This document shows, in pieces, positions 26,943 to 35,497 of a stretch of DNA of 64,000 nucleotides. The notes under the pieces were generated by a model. It worked only from the letters and a program-made list of their open reading frames with translations, was not told where the DNA came from and made no database searches. The stretch is from Arthrobacter liuii (GTDB lineage Bacteria; Actinomycetota; Actinomycetes; Actinomycetales; Micrococcaceae): the NCBI RefSeq assembly GCF_014639275.1, contig NZ_BMFW01000002.1, positions 310,487 through 374,486 of the forward strand, in the 5' to 3' direction. How positions within the stretch are numbered: the first letter of the stretch is position 1; each line of letters begins with the position of its first letter. A program made the translations under genes and the position numbers.

Positions 26943-28220
26943 ATGGATACAGGACAAAAGCAGCGCGGGACGGGCCGTCCTGGCCGGCGCGGGTTGGCCA
27001 AACTGGCGGTATGGCTGGAGGATGACCCCCCGGGCAGCCTCCGGCCGCTGATCCTGGCGGTGGTGCTCACGCTCTCGGCGATCGGACTCGTGGAGGTGGC
27101 CTCGGCGTCGTCCGTGGAGTCCATCGCGGCGGGAAACAATCCGTACGATCTTCCCCTGAAGCAGGCCATGTGGACCGTGGCAGGCGTGGTGATCATGCTG
27201 GTGCTGGCGCGGATGCCAGTGCGGCGCATCCGGTGGCTGGGCTGGCCGCTGCTGATCGGCTCCCTGGTTGCCCTGGTGCTGGTGTTCACGCCGCTGGGAA
27301 TGTCCGTGAACGGCAACCGGAACTGGCTGAGCGTGGGTGGTTTCACCGCGCAGCCGTCCGAGTTCGCCAAACTCGCGCTGATTGTCTGGGCCGCCGCCAT
27401 CCTGGACCGGAAACAGGCCCTCCTGGGGAAGTGGAAGCATGCGGTGGTCCCGCTGGGGCCCGCCGGCGGCCTGATCATGCTCATCGTGGCGCTGGGCCAC
27501 GACCTTGGCACCACCATGATCATCATGATGATCGTTGCGGCCACCATGTTCTACGGCGGCGTGCGGATGAAGGTGTTCTCCGTGGCGGGGCTGATCTGCG
27601 TGGTGGCGGCCCTGCTGCTCGCGGCCACCAGCGGCAACCGGATGGGGCGGATCTTCTCCTGGCTGGGCATGGGGTCGGACGAGGATGCGCAGGGCATGGG
27701 GTACCAGGCGCAGCACGGCGCCTACGCCCTGGCCTCCGGCGGCTGGTTCGGCGTGGGTCTGGGGCAGAGCCGGCAGAAGTGGAACTGGATCCCGGAAGCC
27801 CATAACGACTTCATCTTTTCCATCCTCGGCGAGGAACTCGGCCTGGCCGGCTCGCTGCTGGTGCTGGGCTTGTTCGCCATCCTGGCCATTGCAGTGTTCA
27901 AGACCATCGCCCGCACCACGGACACCTTCTCGCGGATCGTGGCCTGCAGCGTGATCACCTGGATCCTGGGGCAGGCGTTCATCAACATCGCCATGGTCAG
28001 CGGACTGCTGCCGGTGATCGGCGTGCCGCTGCCGTTCATCTCCTATGGCGGCTCGGCCATGGTCTCCTCCCTGGCCGGCATCGGGGTGATCCTGGCGGTG
28101 ACGCGTCCCGAGGGGCTGATCCCGGAGCCGGTCCGCTCCCGTGGCGCCTCCCGGTTCCGTGCCAAAGGCCGCCCTTCTCCCGGTGTGAAGCAGGTCCCGG
28201 AGTATGCGAACCAGCGGTAG
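26943..28220 (+). CDS. FtsW/RodA/SpoVE-family peptidoglycan polymerase
   Basis: A 425-residue SEDS glycosyltransferase with about ten membrane helices. The ATG at 26943 follows a GAGGA site. Key features are NGNRNWLSVGGFTAQPSEFAK (catalytic-loop region with the PSE sequence), GHDLGTTMIIM, and the late signatures EAHNDFIFSILGEELG and PVIGVPLPFISYGGSAM, which favour FtsW over RodA. It stands outside a division (dcw) cluster, so it may be an extra copy. It is divergent from the LCP gene and overlaps the next MFS gene by 17 bases. Confidence 0.87.
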   Translation: MDTGQKQRGTGRPGRRGLAKLAVWLEDDPPGSLRPLILAVVLTLSAIGLVEVASASSVESIAAGNNPYDLPLKQAMWTVAGVVIMLVLARMPVRRIRWLGWPLLIGSLVALVLVFTPLGMSVNGNRNWLSVGGFTAQPSEFAKLALIVWAAAILDRKQALLGKWKHAVVPLGPAGGLIMLIVALGHDLGTTMIIMMIVAATMFYGGVRMKVFSVAGLICVVAALLLAATSGNRMGRIFSWLGMGSDEDAQGMGYQAQHGAYALASGGWFGVGLGQSRQKWNWIPEAHNDFIFSILGEELGLAGSLLVLGLFAILAIAVFKTIARTTDTFSRIVACSVITWILGQAFINIAMVSGLLPVIGVPLPFISYGGSAMVSSLAGIGVILAVTRPEGLIPEPVRSRGASRFRAKGRPSPGVKQVPEYANQR

Positions 28221-29472
28221 CTCCGGCGGGGCTGGTCCTGCAGCACCCGCGGCGCCCATGACTGCCATCCGCTTCATCCTGGTCTTCGGGATTGTCAGCG
28301 CGCTGATGGACATGGTGTACGAGGGCGCCCGGAGCGTCTCCGGGCCGTATCTCGGAGCGCTGGGTGCGTCCGCCCTCTTAGTCAGCGTGGTTACCGGTGC
28401 CGGTGAGGCCGTGGCCCTGGTCCTCCGGCTGGTGTTCGGGCGGCTGGCTGACAAACCGGGGCAGCGGTGGGTGCTCGCCATCAGCGGTTACGCGTTGACC
28501 GCTTTTTCTGTGCCTCTGCTGGGCATCACGGACGCGCTGTGGATTGCCTGCGTGCTGGTCCTGGCCGAGCGATTGGGCAAGGCGGTGCGGAGCCCGGCGA
28601 AGGACACCATGCTGGCCGAGGCAGGTTCGGCTCTGGGCCAGGGCAAGGCGTTCGCGCTGCACGAGGCACTGGACCAGGCCGGGGCGCTGGCGGGGCCGCT
28701 CCTGGTGGGCGTGGCCCTGGCGCTTTCCGGCAGCTACGGGCCGGGGTTCCTGCTGCTGGCTGTTCCGGGGCTTGCGGCCATGCTGATCCTGTTCTGGCTG
28801 AAGCGCAAGGTTCCGGACCCTGCTGTTTACGAGCCCGCAGCCGTGCAGCCAGCCACCGCCACCCCGGTTTCCGGCACTGCCGTTCCAATGCCGCGCCAGT
28901 TCTGGCTCTACGCGGCGTTCAGCAGCCTGACCATGTTTGGCTATGCAACGTTCGGGCTGCTCTCATTCCACCTGGTGGCCACAGGACTCCTTCCGCCGGC
29001 GCTTGTCCCGGTCCTCTACGCGGCCGCCATGGGTGTGGACGCCGTGGCCGCGCTGGTTTCCGGCTGGCTCTTTGACCGGGTGGGGTTGAAGGTCCTCGTG
29101 GTCCTTCCGGTGCTGGCCGCCGCGGTGCCGTGGCTGGGCTTCAGCAACAACACGGCGCTCGCGGTGACGGGAGCCCTGGTCTGGGGAGCAGCGATGGGCG
29201 TGCAGGAAAGTACCATGCGTGCGGGTGTGGCGGGGCTGGCTCCGCCGGCCAGGCGGGGGAGTGCCTACGGGATGTTCACTGCCTGCTACGGCCTTGCGTG
29301 GCTGGCCGGGAGCTTCCTGATCGGCCTGCTCTACGAGCAATCAGTTCTTGCCCTGGCCGTTACCGTCACAATAGTCCAGGCAGCCGCCCTGGTGGTCTTC
29401 GCCGTCGTCCGTCCCCACGCTCCCGGTGCCGGCAGCGGAAACATGCCGTCTTCCGGGAGCCGGACCAACTAG
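28204..29472 (+). CDS. MFS transporter
   Basis: A 422-residue, 12-helix major-facilitator protein. The ATG at 28204 overlaps the end of the FtsW gene; a second ATG at 28258 is possible and would remove a Gly/Ala/Pro-rich leader. The motif A region is VFGRLADKPGQRWVL and its second-half counterpart is VSGWLFDRVGLKVLVVL. Conserved acidic residues lie in helix 1 (LMDMVYEGARSVSGPYL). No substrate can be assigned. The stop overlaps the stop of a tiny convergent gene. Confidence 0.8.
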   Translation: MRTSGSSGGAGPAAPAAPMTAIRFILVFGIVSALMDMVYEGARSVSGPYLGALGASALLVSVVTGAGEAVALVLRLVFGRLADKPGQRWVLAISGYALTAFSVPLLGITDALWIACVLVLAERLGKAVRSPAKDTMLAEAGSALGQGKAFALHEALDQAGALAGPLLVGVALALSGSYGPGFLLLAVPGLAAMLILFWLKRKVPDPAVYEPAAVQPATATPVSGTAVPMPRQFWLYAAFSSLTMFGYATFGLLSFHLVATGLLPPALVPVLYAAAMGVDAVAALVSGWLFDRVGLKVLVVLPVLAAAVPWLGFSNNTALAVTGALVWGAAMGVQESTMRAGVAGLAPPARRGSAYGMFTACYGLAWLAGSFLIGLLYEQSVLALAVTVTIVQAAALVVFAVVRPHAPGAGSGNMPSSGSRTN

Positions 29473-29615
29473 GCGACCGCTCCCGCGGCCTGGGGGCACT
29501 CAACGCACCGGACGTCCGCAACCAGGGACCCGGCGTCGTCCTTTTGGAAATGGGTGACGTGATTGGTGGTCCTGCCGCAGGTGGGGCAGAAGCTCTGGCT
29601 TTGTTTAGTCCACAT
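29469..29615 (-). CDS. 48-residue zinc-ribbon-like protein
   Basis: A short minus-strand frame starts with ATG at 29615 (MWTKQSQSFCPTCGRTTNHV) and ends at 29469. It has two CxxC knuckles, CPTCGR and CVEC, 24 residues apart, with two His between them. This is the pattern of a small zinc ribbon. Its stop overlaps the MFS stop tail to tail. No strong ribosome-binding site is visible, so expression is uncertain. Many actinobacteria carry such tiny, uncharacterised zinc ribbons; the function is unknown. Confidence 0.55.
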   Translation of the reverse strand: MWTKQSQSFCPTCGRTTNHVTHFQKDDAGSLVADVRCVECPQAAGAVA

Positions 29616-29763
29616 GCATGAATAATACGGAGCGCCCCGATAAAGAGAAGATCACGGGTAAAACTATGTGGATGCCCGCAGTTTTCCTTAACCGGATCTT
29701 GACCAAACCAGCTGGCGATCCTTCAGGGAACGCTGAGTTTCGCCGCGTAGCTTGGGCTCATCA

Positions 29764-29795
29764 GGCAGTACATCGGGCAGTACCTCAGGCAGTAC
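29764..29795 (+). repeat. three 12-bp-spaced direct repeats (GGCAGTAC)
   Basis: GGCAGTAC occurs at 29764, 29776 and 29788, exactly 12 bp apart, just before the ribosome-binding site of a small gene. The spacing resembles iterated protein-binding sites. Confidence 0.7.
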
Positions 29796-29812
29796 GGAAG
29801 GAGCGCAGGACA

Positions 29813-29917
29813 ATGACCATCACCGATTACTTCGCGGCTCTCGGCGGCATGCTGGCTTCACTCGGGTGTGCAGGGCTCTTGGCCGCCGGCCTCATCCGGG
29901 CACGGGCGCGGCACTAG
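29813..29917 (+). CDS. 34-residue membrane peptide
   Basis: ATG at 29813, nine bases after a GGAAGGAG site, encodes MTITDYFAALGGMLASLGCA followed by GLLAAGLIRARARH. The product has one hydrophobic segment (about residues 8-28) and a basic tail, the form of a single-pass membrane micropeptide. The strong ribosome-binding site is the best support. Function is unknown. Confidence 0.5.
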   Translation: MTITDYFAALGGMLASLGCAGLLAAGLIRARARH

Positions 29918-29935
29918 GACTTTTCCCGTCAGCCT

Positions 29936-30688
29936 CTAGGCGATCGCCGGGGGCTCGAACCGCGTTCCCGGCGCGCCGCTGGGCATCGCCTTCAAAATGC
30001 TGTCCGCGACGCTGCGGACTTTGAGGTTGCGGTTCCTGGAGGTGCCGGCGAGCTTGCTGAATGCCTCCGCGTAGGAACAGCGGTTCTGCGCCATGAGTAC
30101 TCCGCAGGCAACGTCGATGCTGGTCCTGCTCTCCAGCACCTGCTTCAGGTTGTCCCCTGCACGGATGACGCCATGCACGTCGAGGGCCAGTTTCAGGCTG
30201 TGCGACGCCACCTCGCCAAACCACGCTGCTTCATTGATGACCCTGGCGTTGAAACCGTAATGGGCCGGCCCCAGGAAGACGAGGGTGCCGGCCGAACCCG
30301 GCAGCAGTTCCAGGGGGACGGCCAGGGCGGAGCCGAAACCACTGTCCAGCAGACGTCTCCGGTACGCCTGCCAGCGTGAGCCGGCCTGGCTGATCACTGT
30401 CGGAGCAGCCAGTGCCGAACCCAGCGCGGTGGGGCCGTCCCCGTGCTGGTCCTCTGATGCTGCGATGCCGGCCGCGTCCGGCGTGCTTCCCGCGGTGGCG
30501 GGACAGGAGCGCTGCCGGTGCAGCACGGCGGCGCATTCGATCGCCGTGCCTGCCGTGGTACTGATCCAGCGGGCGGCAGCGTCGGTGAGCTTCTGGAGGG
30601 ACTCGGCGTCGCCGCCAGCTCCTGTCACCAAGTCCAGCAGGAACCCTTGCCGCTCCGGCCCCTTGTTGTTTGCCGGGCCAACAGCCAC
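29936..30688 (-). CDS. GAF-ANTAR RNA-binding antiterminator
   Basis: A 250-residue homologue of the ANTAR protein at 23.1 kb. The N-terminal GAF-like domain (about 15-165) is divergent: TAIECAAVLHRQRSCP is kept, but the GDGPC motif has become GDGPTAL. The ANTAR domain (about 185-240) reads RTSIDVACGVLMAQNRCSYA, then SKLAGTSRNRNLKVRSVADS. The GTG start follows GGGAG by 9 bases. It is divergent from a MarR gene and has no adjacent kinase. Confidence 0.85.
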   Translation of the reverse strand: MAVGPANNKGPERQGFLLDLVTGAGGDAESLQKLTDAAARWISTTAGTAIECAAVLHRQRSCPATAGSTPDAAGIAASEDQHGDGPTALGSALAAPTVISQAGSRWQAYRRRLLDSGFGSALAVPLELLPGSAGTLVFLGPAHYGFNARVINEAAWFGEVASHSLKLALDVHGVIRAGDNLKQVLESRTSIDVACGVLMAQNRCSYAEAFSKLAGTSRNRNLKVRSVADSILKAMPSGAPGTRFEPPAIA

Positions 30689-30923
30689 CCTGCACTCCCG
30701 TCTACGTCAAGTCCCTTGGCCATGCTGCCGGGGCTTTCATTGAAACTTATTGGGCCGGCGGGGCAGCGGCACGAGTAGCGGGTACTCTACTTTTCCCCGC
30801 CGACTGCGCAGGTACCTGCCTTGACCCCGTTTGTCCACGTACGCGGGCCGCTTCGGCGGCTCCTAATTGCCGTTTCTTGTCCCCGCTTTTCAACGTTGTG
30901 GAGGTGGGGTGGCAGCAAGTGGG

Positions 30924-30941
30924 CTAACATTGGTTTGTTAG
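30924..30941. promoter_or_regulatory. inverted repeat, likely MarR operator
   Basis: CTAACA (30924-30929), 6-base spacer, TGTTAG (30936-30941), ending 34 bases before the marR start codon. The size and position suit autorepression by a MarR dimer. A related sequence (TTGTTGGTTAACTA, about 31528-31541) lies before the following gene. Confidence 0.6.
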
Positions 30942-30975
30942 ACAGCCAAGCAAGTAGGATATCGAAGGATTTCGC

Positions 30976-31491
30976 ATGAACCCGCATGGTGCAAGCGAAG
31001 GCTACTGGTACCCACCCGTGGAGGGCGCCCAGCCCGGAGCTGTTGACGTGATCAACGCCCTCAGGGAGTTTCGGACCTCAGAAAGCGCCATGAGAAGGCG
31101 GACCCGTTCTTCCGCCACCATGGGGGAGACCGACCTGCTGGCCCTCCGCTACCTCATCGACGCGGAGGCTGCCGGCGCCGGAATCCGTCCCACTGAACTT
31201 GCCGCCCGCTTGGCGATTACCTCGGCGTCGATGACCAGCCTTGTTGACCGTTTGGTTGCCGGCGGCCACGTGACCCGCGAACCCCACCCTTCGGACCGGC
31301 GCGCCGTCATCCTCAGGCCAACTCCGGGCGCCGCTGACGAGGTCCGGCATAACCTCAACCAGATGCACACACGCATGCTTGAAGCCGCCGAATCCCTGTC
31401 TGCCGAGGAGATCAAAGCGGTAATGCACTTCCTGGAGTGCATGCGCGAGGCAGTGGACGCCGTCAGTTCGGGACCTCGTATTACCGCATAG
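30976..31491 (+). CDS. MarR-family transcriptional regulator
   Basis: A 171-residue MarR protein with a 20-residue N-terminal extension. The winged helix spans about 55-125: GIRPTELAARLAITSASMTS is the HTH and HVTREPHPSDRRAVILRPTP is the wing, with the diagnostic D-R-R motif. Helices at both ends form the dimer interface. A GAAGGA precedes the ATG. An inverted repeat just upstream suggests autoregulation. The ligand is unknown. Confidence 0.85.
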   Translation: MNPHGASEGYWYPPVEGAQPGAVDVINALREFRTSESAMRRRTRSSATMGETDLLALRYLIDAEAAGAGIRPTELAARLAITSASMTSLVDRLVAGGHVTREPHPSDRRAVILRPTPGAADEVRHNLNQMHTRMLEAAESLSAEEIKAVMHFLECMREAVDAVSSGPRITA

Positions 31492-31556
31492 TAGACAATC
31501 GCGTAATCCTAGTTAGACTAGCTACATTGTTGGTTAACTATCGGACGGCGGATTGA

Positions 31557-31997
31557 ATGACTGCAGTACTTGAACCTCAGGCGCCGGAACAGTCCATGTA
31601 CGCCGAGGTTTGCGATGGACTTCAACCCTGGCCGGCAGTGCCCCTGGCACTGGATGATCCGGCGCCCTTTCACTGCGGGTCAGCGATGACGGCCGGGCCG
31701 GTACCGATAATCTCCCTCGGATGGGCCCCGCTTGAGCTCGGCTCACCGGAATGGTCCTGCACCTGCGGTTACAGGATGGACGTCGTGCCCGCTGGTGATC
31801 CGCTGGAGGCCGTGCGCCTAGCCTCGGCCAGGGCGGAGAGCGTTCAGTGGGAGCTGGATGCGGCGCAGGAACAGTTCGAGAACGCACTCCGGAACGCTTC
31901 GCGGCTCGGCGCGGACCAGAAGGAGTTGGGCAGGGCCGCGGGGCTGACCGAAGTGGAGCTGCAGGAATTCCTGGGTGGCAGCGCCCCATCGATGTAA
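31557..31997 (+). CDS. hypothetical protein with Cys/His cluster and C-terminal helices
   Basis: A 146-residue soluble protein that I do not recognise. The N-terminal half has FHCGSAM and WSCTCGYRMD, a pattern that might bind metal. The C-terminal half is a long helix (ARAESVQWELDAAQEQFENA) followed by QKELGRAAGLTEVELQEFLG, which resembles a helix-turn-helix. It follows the MarR gene by 65 bp, and that gap contains a possible second MarR site, so co-regulation is plausible. The ribosome-binding site is weak. Confidence 0.6.
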   Translation: MTAVLEPQAPEQSMYAEVCDGLQPWPAVPLALDDPAPFHCGSAMTAGPVPIISLGWAPLELGSPEWSCTCGYRMDVVPAGDPLEAVRLASARAESVQWELDAAQEQFENALRNASRLGADQKELGRAAGLTEVELQEFLGGSAPSM

Positions 31998-32025
31998 AGT
32001 CGTGGGACCCCAAAGCTCCGCCGGC

Positions 32026-32071
32026 CCCGAAGTGCAGCCATCCGTCTGTTCAGATGCAGCTGCACTTCGGG
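32026..32071. terminator. bidirectional hairpin between convergent genes
   Basis: CCCGAAGTGCAG (32026-32037) pairs perfectly with CTGCACTTCGGG (32060-32071). The 22-base loop can partly pair internally. It lies between the hypothetical gene ending at 31997 and the convergent gene ending at 32149. Confidence 0.65.
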
Positions 32072-32148
32072 TCGTTTGGAGCGGAAAAGAGAAGCGGTGG
32101 TCGGCCTGCTCTGGCCCGAGACATGGGCGCGGCGAGTGGCCGGGAGAT

Positions 32149-32472
32149 TTACGCGGCCAGGCCGGGTGCCGTCTTCCGTGGAAGGCGGCGGTCGGCCAGC
32201 ACGCCGATGGTGCAGGGTGCCTGATCCGGATCGATCATCGCGGGCAGGTGCCTTGTTTCGGAAGCGGTGCGGAGCATGTCCAACGCCTCCTCATCCACCC
32301 AGGCGCTGGAGACGTCGAGCTCCAGGTCAAGGCCTCCCTTGAGGGAGTTGGCACGCTTTGCCACTACATAAAGTGCTTTGACGCTGTGGATGGTGATATG
32401 CCCCTTTGCAATCACCTGGGCCTTGCCGTGGTCCAGATCTACCCGGACCACGATGTTTAGCTTTGAGTTCAA
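32149..32472 (-). CDS. STAS-like small protein
   Basis: A 107-residue protein starting at TTG 32472, with GAAGG about 10 bases upstream. The pattern of a beta-hairpin (LNIVVRVDLDHGKAQVIAKG), a helix, then GGLDLELDVSSAWVDEEALD followed by a helix resembles a STAS/anti-anti-sigma domain. The usual phosphorylatable Ser context (D-x-S) is loosely preserved as DVSSAW. No anti-sigma partner is adjacent. The assignment is tentative. Confidence 0.55.
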   Translation of the reverse strand: MNSKLNIVVRVDLDHGKAQVIAKGHITIHSVKALYVVAKRANSLKGGLDLELDVSSAWVDEEALDMLRTASETRHLPAMIDPDQAPCTIGVLADRRLPRKTAPGLAA

Positions 32473-32679
32473 GTTGTAAAGCCTTCCCCGGCATTGGCTG
32501 CGACGCTGCAGCTTCTTGCATGGCCTGTTTGCTTAAGCCTCAACCAGATTAGGGAAACAATGTGATGCGCGCAACATGGTGAAGTTTATTACATCGAAGG
32601 TAGCGCTGGGCCCGCATCGCCGATCCATGATGGGATCAAGGAACGACGTCTGCCCAATACCGCCACCGGAGGACTTTTC

Positions 32680-33657
32680 ATGAGTAAAGAACAGCTGATC
32701 ATCATCGGGTCCGGACCGTCGGGCTACACCGCGGCCATCTACGCCGCCCGTGCCGGCTTGGCGCCGTTGGTGGTGGCGGGGTCCGTCACGGCCGGGGGTG
32801 CGTTGATGAACACTACGGAGGTGGAGAACTTCCCTGGGTTCCCGGGTGGTGTGCAGGGTCCGGAGTTGATGGACGGGCTGCAGCAGCAGGCAGAGAAGTT
32901 CGGCGCCAAGGTGGTGTTCGACGACGCCACGTCGGTTGAGCTGAAGGGTCCGGTTAAGCGGGTGGTCACCGGTGCCGGTGAGACTTATGAGGCCCCGGCG
33001 GTGATCCTGGCCACTGGTTCCGCGTATAAGGAGCTCGGGTTGGCGGAGGAGAAGAAGTTCAGCGGCCATGGGGTGTCCTGGTGCGCCACCTGTGATGGGT
33101 TCTTCTTCCGGGAGCAGGACATAATCGTGGTGGGCGGCGGTGACTCGGCCATGGAGGAGGCGACGTTCCTGACCCGCTTCGGGAAGTCCGTGACCGTGGT
33201 GGTGCGCAAGGGCGAGTTGCGGGCGTCCCGGATCATGGCGCAGCGGGCCAAGGACAACCCCAAGATCCGCTTCGCCTGGAACTCCGCCGTGACCGCCATC
33301 CATGGTGACGGGAAGGTCTCCGGTGTGACCCTGACGGATACCCGCACGGGGGAGGCCCGGCGGCAGGATGCGACGGGGATTTTCGTGGCGATCGGGCATG
33401 TGCCGCGGACCGAGTTGGTGGCCGGGCAGGTGGACCTGGACGGGGAGGGCTACATCAAGGTTGATGCGCCCACTACGTGCACCAACCTGCCGGGTGTATT
33501 TGCGTGCGGCGATGCCGTGGACCACCGTTACCGGCAGGCCATCACGGCCGCGGGTACCGGCTGCGCCGCTGCCCTGGACGCCGAACGCTTCCTCGCCGCG
33601 CTGGAAGACGCCGCCAGCATCGCCACGGCGCTGGTGGAAGAGCCGACCCACAACTAG
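32680..33657 (+). CDS. trxB: thioredoxin reductase
   Basis: A 325-residue homodimeric NADPH-dependent flavoprotein that reduces thioredoxin. The FAD motif [17 protein letters not shown] is at residues 10-26, the redox-active pair is Cys135/Cys138 in WCATCDG, the NADPH motif is [15 protein letters not shown], and the second FAD motif is [26 protein letters not shown] site lies 8 bases before the ATG. Thioredoxin itself is not adjacent. A dispersed palindrome follows directly after the stop. Confidence 0.93.
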   Translation: MSKEQLIIIGSGPSGYTAAIYAARAGLAPLVVAGSVTAGGALMNTTEVENFPGFPGGVQGPELMDGLQQQAEKFGAKVVFDDATSVELKGPVKRVVTGAGETYEAPAVILATGSAYKELGLAEEKKFSGHGVSWCATCDGFFFREQDIIVVGGGDSAMEEATFLTRFGKSVTVVVRKGELRASRIMAQRAKDNPKIRFAWNSAVTAIHGDGKVSGVTLTDTRTGEARRQDATGIFVAIGHVPRTELVAGQVDLDGEGYIKVDAPTTCTNLPGVFACGDAVDHRYRQAITAAGTGCAAALDAERFLAALEDAASIATALVEEPTHN

Positions 33658-33670
33658 GTCTGAGCCACCA

Positions 33671-33736
33671 CCCAACTGGGTCGCAATTGTTGTCGTTCTG
33701 AGCAGTCAAAACGACAACAACTGCGACCTAGTTGGG
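33671..33736. repeat. dispersed intergenic palindrome, copy 1
   Basis: Two 27-base arms (33671-33697 and 33710-33736) are complementary at 25 of 27 positions. The outer part is CCCAACT(A/G)GGTCGCA and the inner part TTGTTGTCGTT. It starts 13 bases after the trxB stop and ends before a convergent gene. A second copy with the same outer and inner motifs lies at 52190-52255. It could act as a terminator and belongs to a repeat family. Confidence 0.85.
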
Positions 33737-33752
33737 CCGGGCGGTCCCCAGG

Positions 33753-34094
33753 TCAGACGACTTCGGGGAGCCTGCCCGTTAATACAGAGACGGGAGCCGA
33801 TGACCAGCGCTCGCGTTCCGGCTCGTATGAGATCACCATGGACGCGTCGCTCTCGCGCGCCTCGTCGATGGCCAGCAGCAGGGCGTCCTCCATGTGCCTG
33901 GCATATTCCAGCCGCTCGGGCAGGGAACCTTCCAGCCCGCCGTCGTCAACCAGCACATGGCCCTTGCCGTCCACAATGACCTTCAATGAATACCCGCGGT
34001 CCTCATGCAGGGACCCGCGCGTGGATGAAATCTCGGTGACTCGATCTGCCCGGACCAGCCCATTGCCCAGCGTGCGGATCCACACTTCACCCAT
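33753..34094 (-). CDS. hypothetical protein
   Basis: A 113-residue soluble protein with a strong GGGGAGG site before the ATG. It opens with short strands (MGEVWIRTLGNGLVRADRVTEIS), similar to small actinobacterial proteins of unknown function, followed by a basic/acidic strand pair and a helix (SLPERLEYARHMEDALLLAI). No motif is recognised. It is divergent from the PAS-ANTAR gene across a region with a long inverted repeat. Confidence 0.65.
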   Translation of the reverse strand: MGEVWIRTLGNGLVRADRVTEISSTRGSLHEDRGYSLKVIVDGKGHVLVDDGGLEGSLPERLEYARHMEDALLLAIDEARESDASMVISYEPERERWSSAPVSVLTGRLPEVV

Positions 34095-34179
34095 GAATGA
34101 CCTCCCCTTGGCTGTGGGCGCGGATCAGCGCCCCATACGGCGAACGCTACTCCTCCACAGGCCTTTTGTGACCCCTGCA

Positions 34180-34218
34180 ATTTTCCTGTTACCGCTGGCA
34201 CGGCCGTAACAGGAAAAT
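34180..34218. promoter_or_regulatory. 13-bp inverted repeat in a divergent promoter region
   Basis: ATTTTCCTGTTAC (34180-34192) and GTAACAGGAAAAT (34206-34218) are perfect complements around a 13-base centre. They lie between divergent genes, so a terminator is unlikely and an operator or a 5'-UTR hairpin of the PAS-ANTAR mRNA is more likely. Confidence 0.6.
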
Positions 34219-34285
34219 GGCGGATGGCGTTGGTTATTGTGGTGCCGTTGGTCCGCCGGGCCGCACCTGACGTTGGGAGGAATGT

Positions 34286-34900
34286 ATGTGGTCGAAGCTT
34301 GATACGTATCTCTTTCCGCTCCGGCCCTCCACGGACTGCCCCTCGGGGACCTTCAAGCTGCACGTCCCCTCCGGGAAGATGGAGTGGTCCGAAGGCATGT
34401 TTGGCATCCACGGGCTGGGAAAGGGCGCTGTGGTGCCCACCTTCGACCTGTTCATGGCCCACAAACACCCCCTGGACCGTGAACCGGTAGGCGCCATCTG
34501 GGCAGACCTCCTGGACGGCGGCGGCCAAGGTGCGCTGCTGCACCGGGTGCTCGACGTCCGGGGGAAGGAGCGCCGCGTTTTTTCGGCACTCCAGGCGGAG
34601 GCTGAGCCGTCCGGGCAGGTGGAGTACGTCCGCGGATTCATGGTGGACGTGACCCAGAGCCTGCGCATCGAGTCCCAGCACGCCGCATCGGATGCGATCG
34701 AGGGCGTTTACGGGCACAAAGCCCTTATTGAACAGGCCAAGGGCATTGTCATGGTGCTGAAGGGTGTGGACGGGGCGGCAGCGTTCCAGGTCCTGGCCAC
34801 CAGAAGCCAGCACGCCAACACCAAGTTGCACATCGTGGCAGAAGAACTGGTCGAGGCAGCGGCCAACGGCAAGGCCCAGGAAATCCTGGCGGGGTACTGA
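34286..34900 (+). CDS. PAS-ANTAR RNA-binding antiterminator
   Basis: A 204-residue protein. Residues about 25-125 form a PAS-like sensor (SGKMEWSEGMFGIHGLGKGA, then a final strand ending GFMVDVTQSL). Residues about 140-200 form the ANTAR domain (KALIEQAKGIVMVLKGVDGA, AFQVLATRSQHANTKLHIVA). The ATG is 5 bases after GGGAGG. The PAS domain distinguishes it from the three GAF-ANTAR proteins nearby. Such proteins are common in actinobacteria and probably respond to redox or small-molecule signals. Confidence 0.85.
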   Translation: MWSKLDTYLFPLRPSTDCPSGTFKLHVPSGKMEWSEGMFGIHGLGKGAVVPTFDLFMAHKHPLDREPVGAIWADLLDGGGQGALLHRVLDVRGKERRVFSALQAEAEPSGQVEYVRGFMVDVTQSLRIESQHAASDAIEGVYGHKALIEQAKGIVMVLKGVDGAAAFQVLATRSQHANTKLHIVAEELVEAAANGKAQEILAGY

Positions 34901-34907
34901 TCTCCGG

Positions 34908-35303
34908 CTAGCCCATCACCTGCTGGTTAACCCACCGCTCAAGCGGGGGTACCAGCAGCAGCACCGCGATGCCGGCCACCATCAGGACGTGAACGAACAC
35001 GTTCCACGCCGTGGTTCCCACTGTCTCGCCTCCGCCGGTGGCGGCGACCCAAAATGGCACCAAGGCCACCAGCCCAAGCGCCGAAGAAGCAAGGGCCGCA
35101 TACTCCCACCAGCCCCAGCGGGCGAACAGTCCCCACGTCGCCACAAGGAAGCCCAGGACCGTCAACAGCGAAAGCACCATGGTGATGCTCCACCAGATGC
35201 CTGACACGTCCACGCCCCGCGTAGCGAACGTGGGGGTCAGCCACAGCCAGCTGCTCCCCGCCATCAAGAGGGCGATCCCGCCGAGGGTGCGAAGAGTGAA
35301 CAT
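34908..35303 (-). CDS. small four-helix membrane protein
   Basis: A 131-residue protein with four hydrophobic segments, a GGAGG about 8 bases before the ATG, and no recognised motif beyond the hydrophobic pattern (SSWLWLTPTFATRGVD, then WWSITMVLSLLTVLGFLVA). It resembles uncharacterised actinobacterial membrane proteins. It is convergent with the PAS-ANTAR gene, 7 bases apart. Confidence 0.65.
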   Translation of the reverse strand: MFTLRTLGGIALLMAGSSWLWLTPTFATRGVDVSGIWWSITMVLSLLTVLGFLVATWGLFARWGWWEYAALASSALGLVALVPFWVAATGGGETVGTTAWNVFVHVLMVAGIAVLLLVPPLERWVNQQVMG

Positions 35304-35497
35304 GTCCCACCACCTCCTGCAGCCAGCGTCGTTGTTGCGTCCGTCGCAGGAACAGGGCCAAACGGCATATTCACCTTCTGGACGCCTTACGCAAACTGAA
35401 GGTCCTGGGGGACCTTCGGCACTTCTGGCCGTGATCGTTCCGGGGGAGTCTGTTGCTGTGCAGGGGTGCCGGGAACGCGCGAGCCAAGGGGGTCGGG

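Noticed and set aside
26781..28481. A 566-codon minus-strand frame opposite the FtsW gene
   Set aside because: It mirrors the codon bias of a clear SEDS gene and has low-complexity His/Gln/Arg composition.
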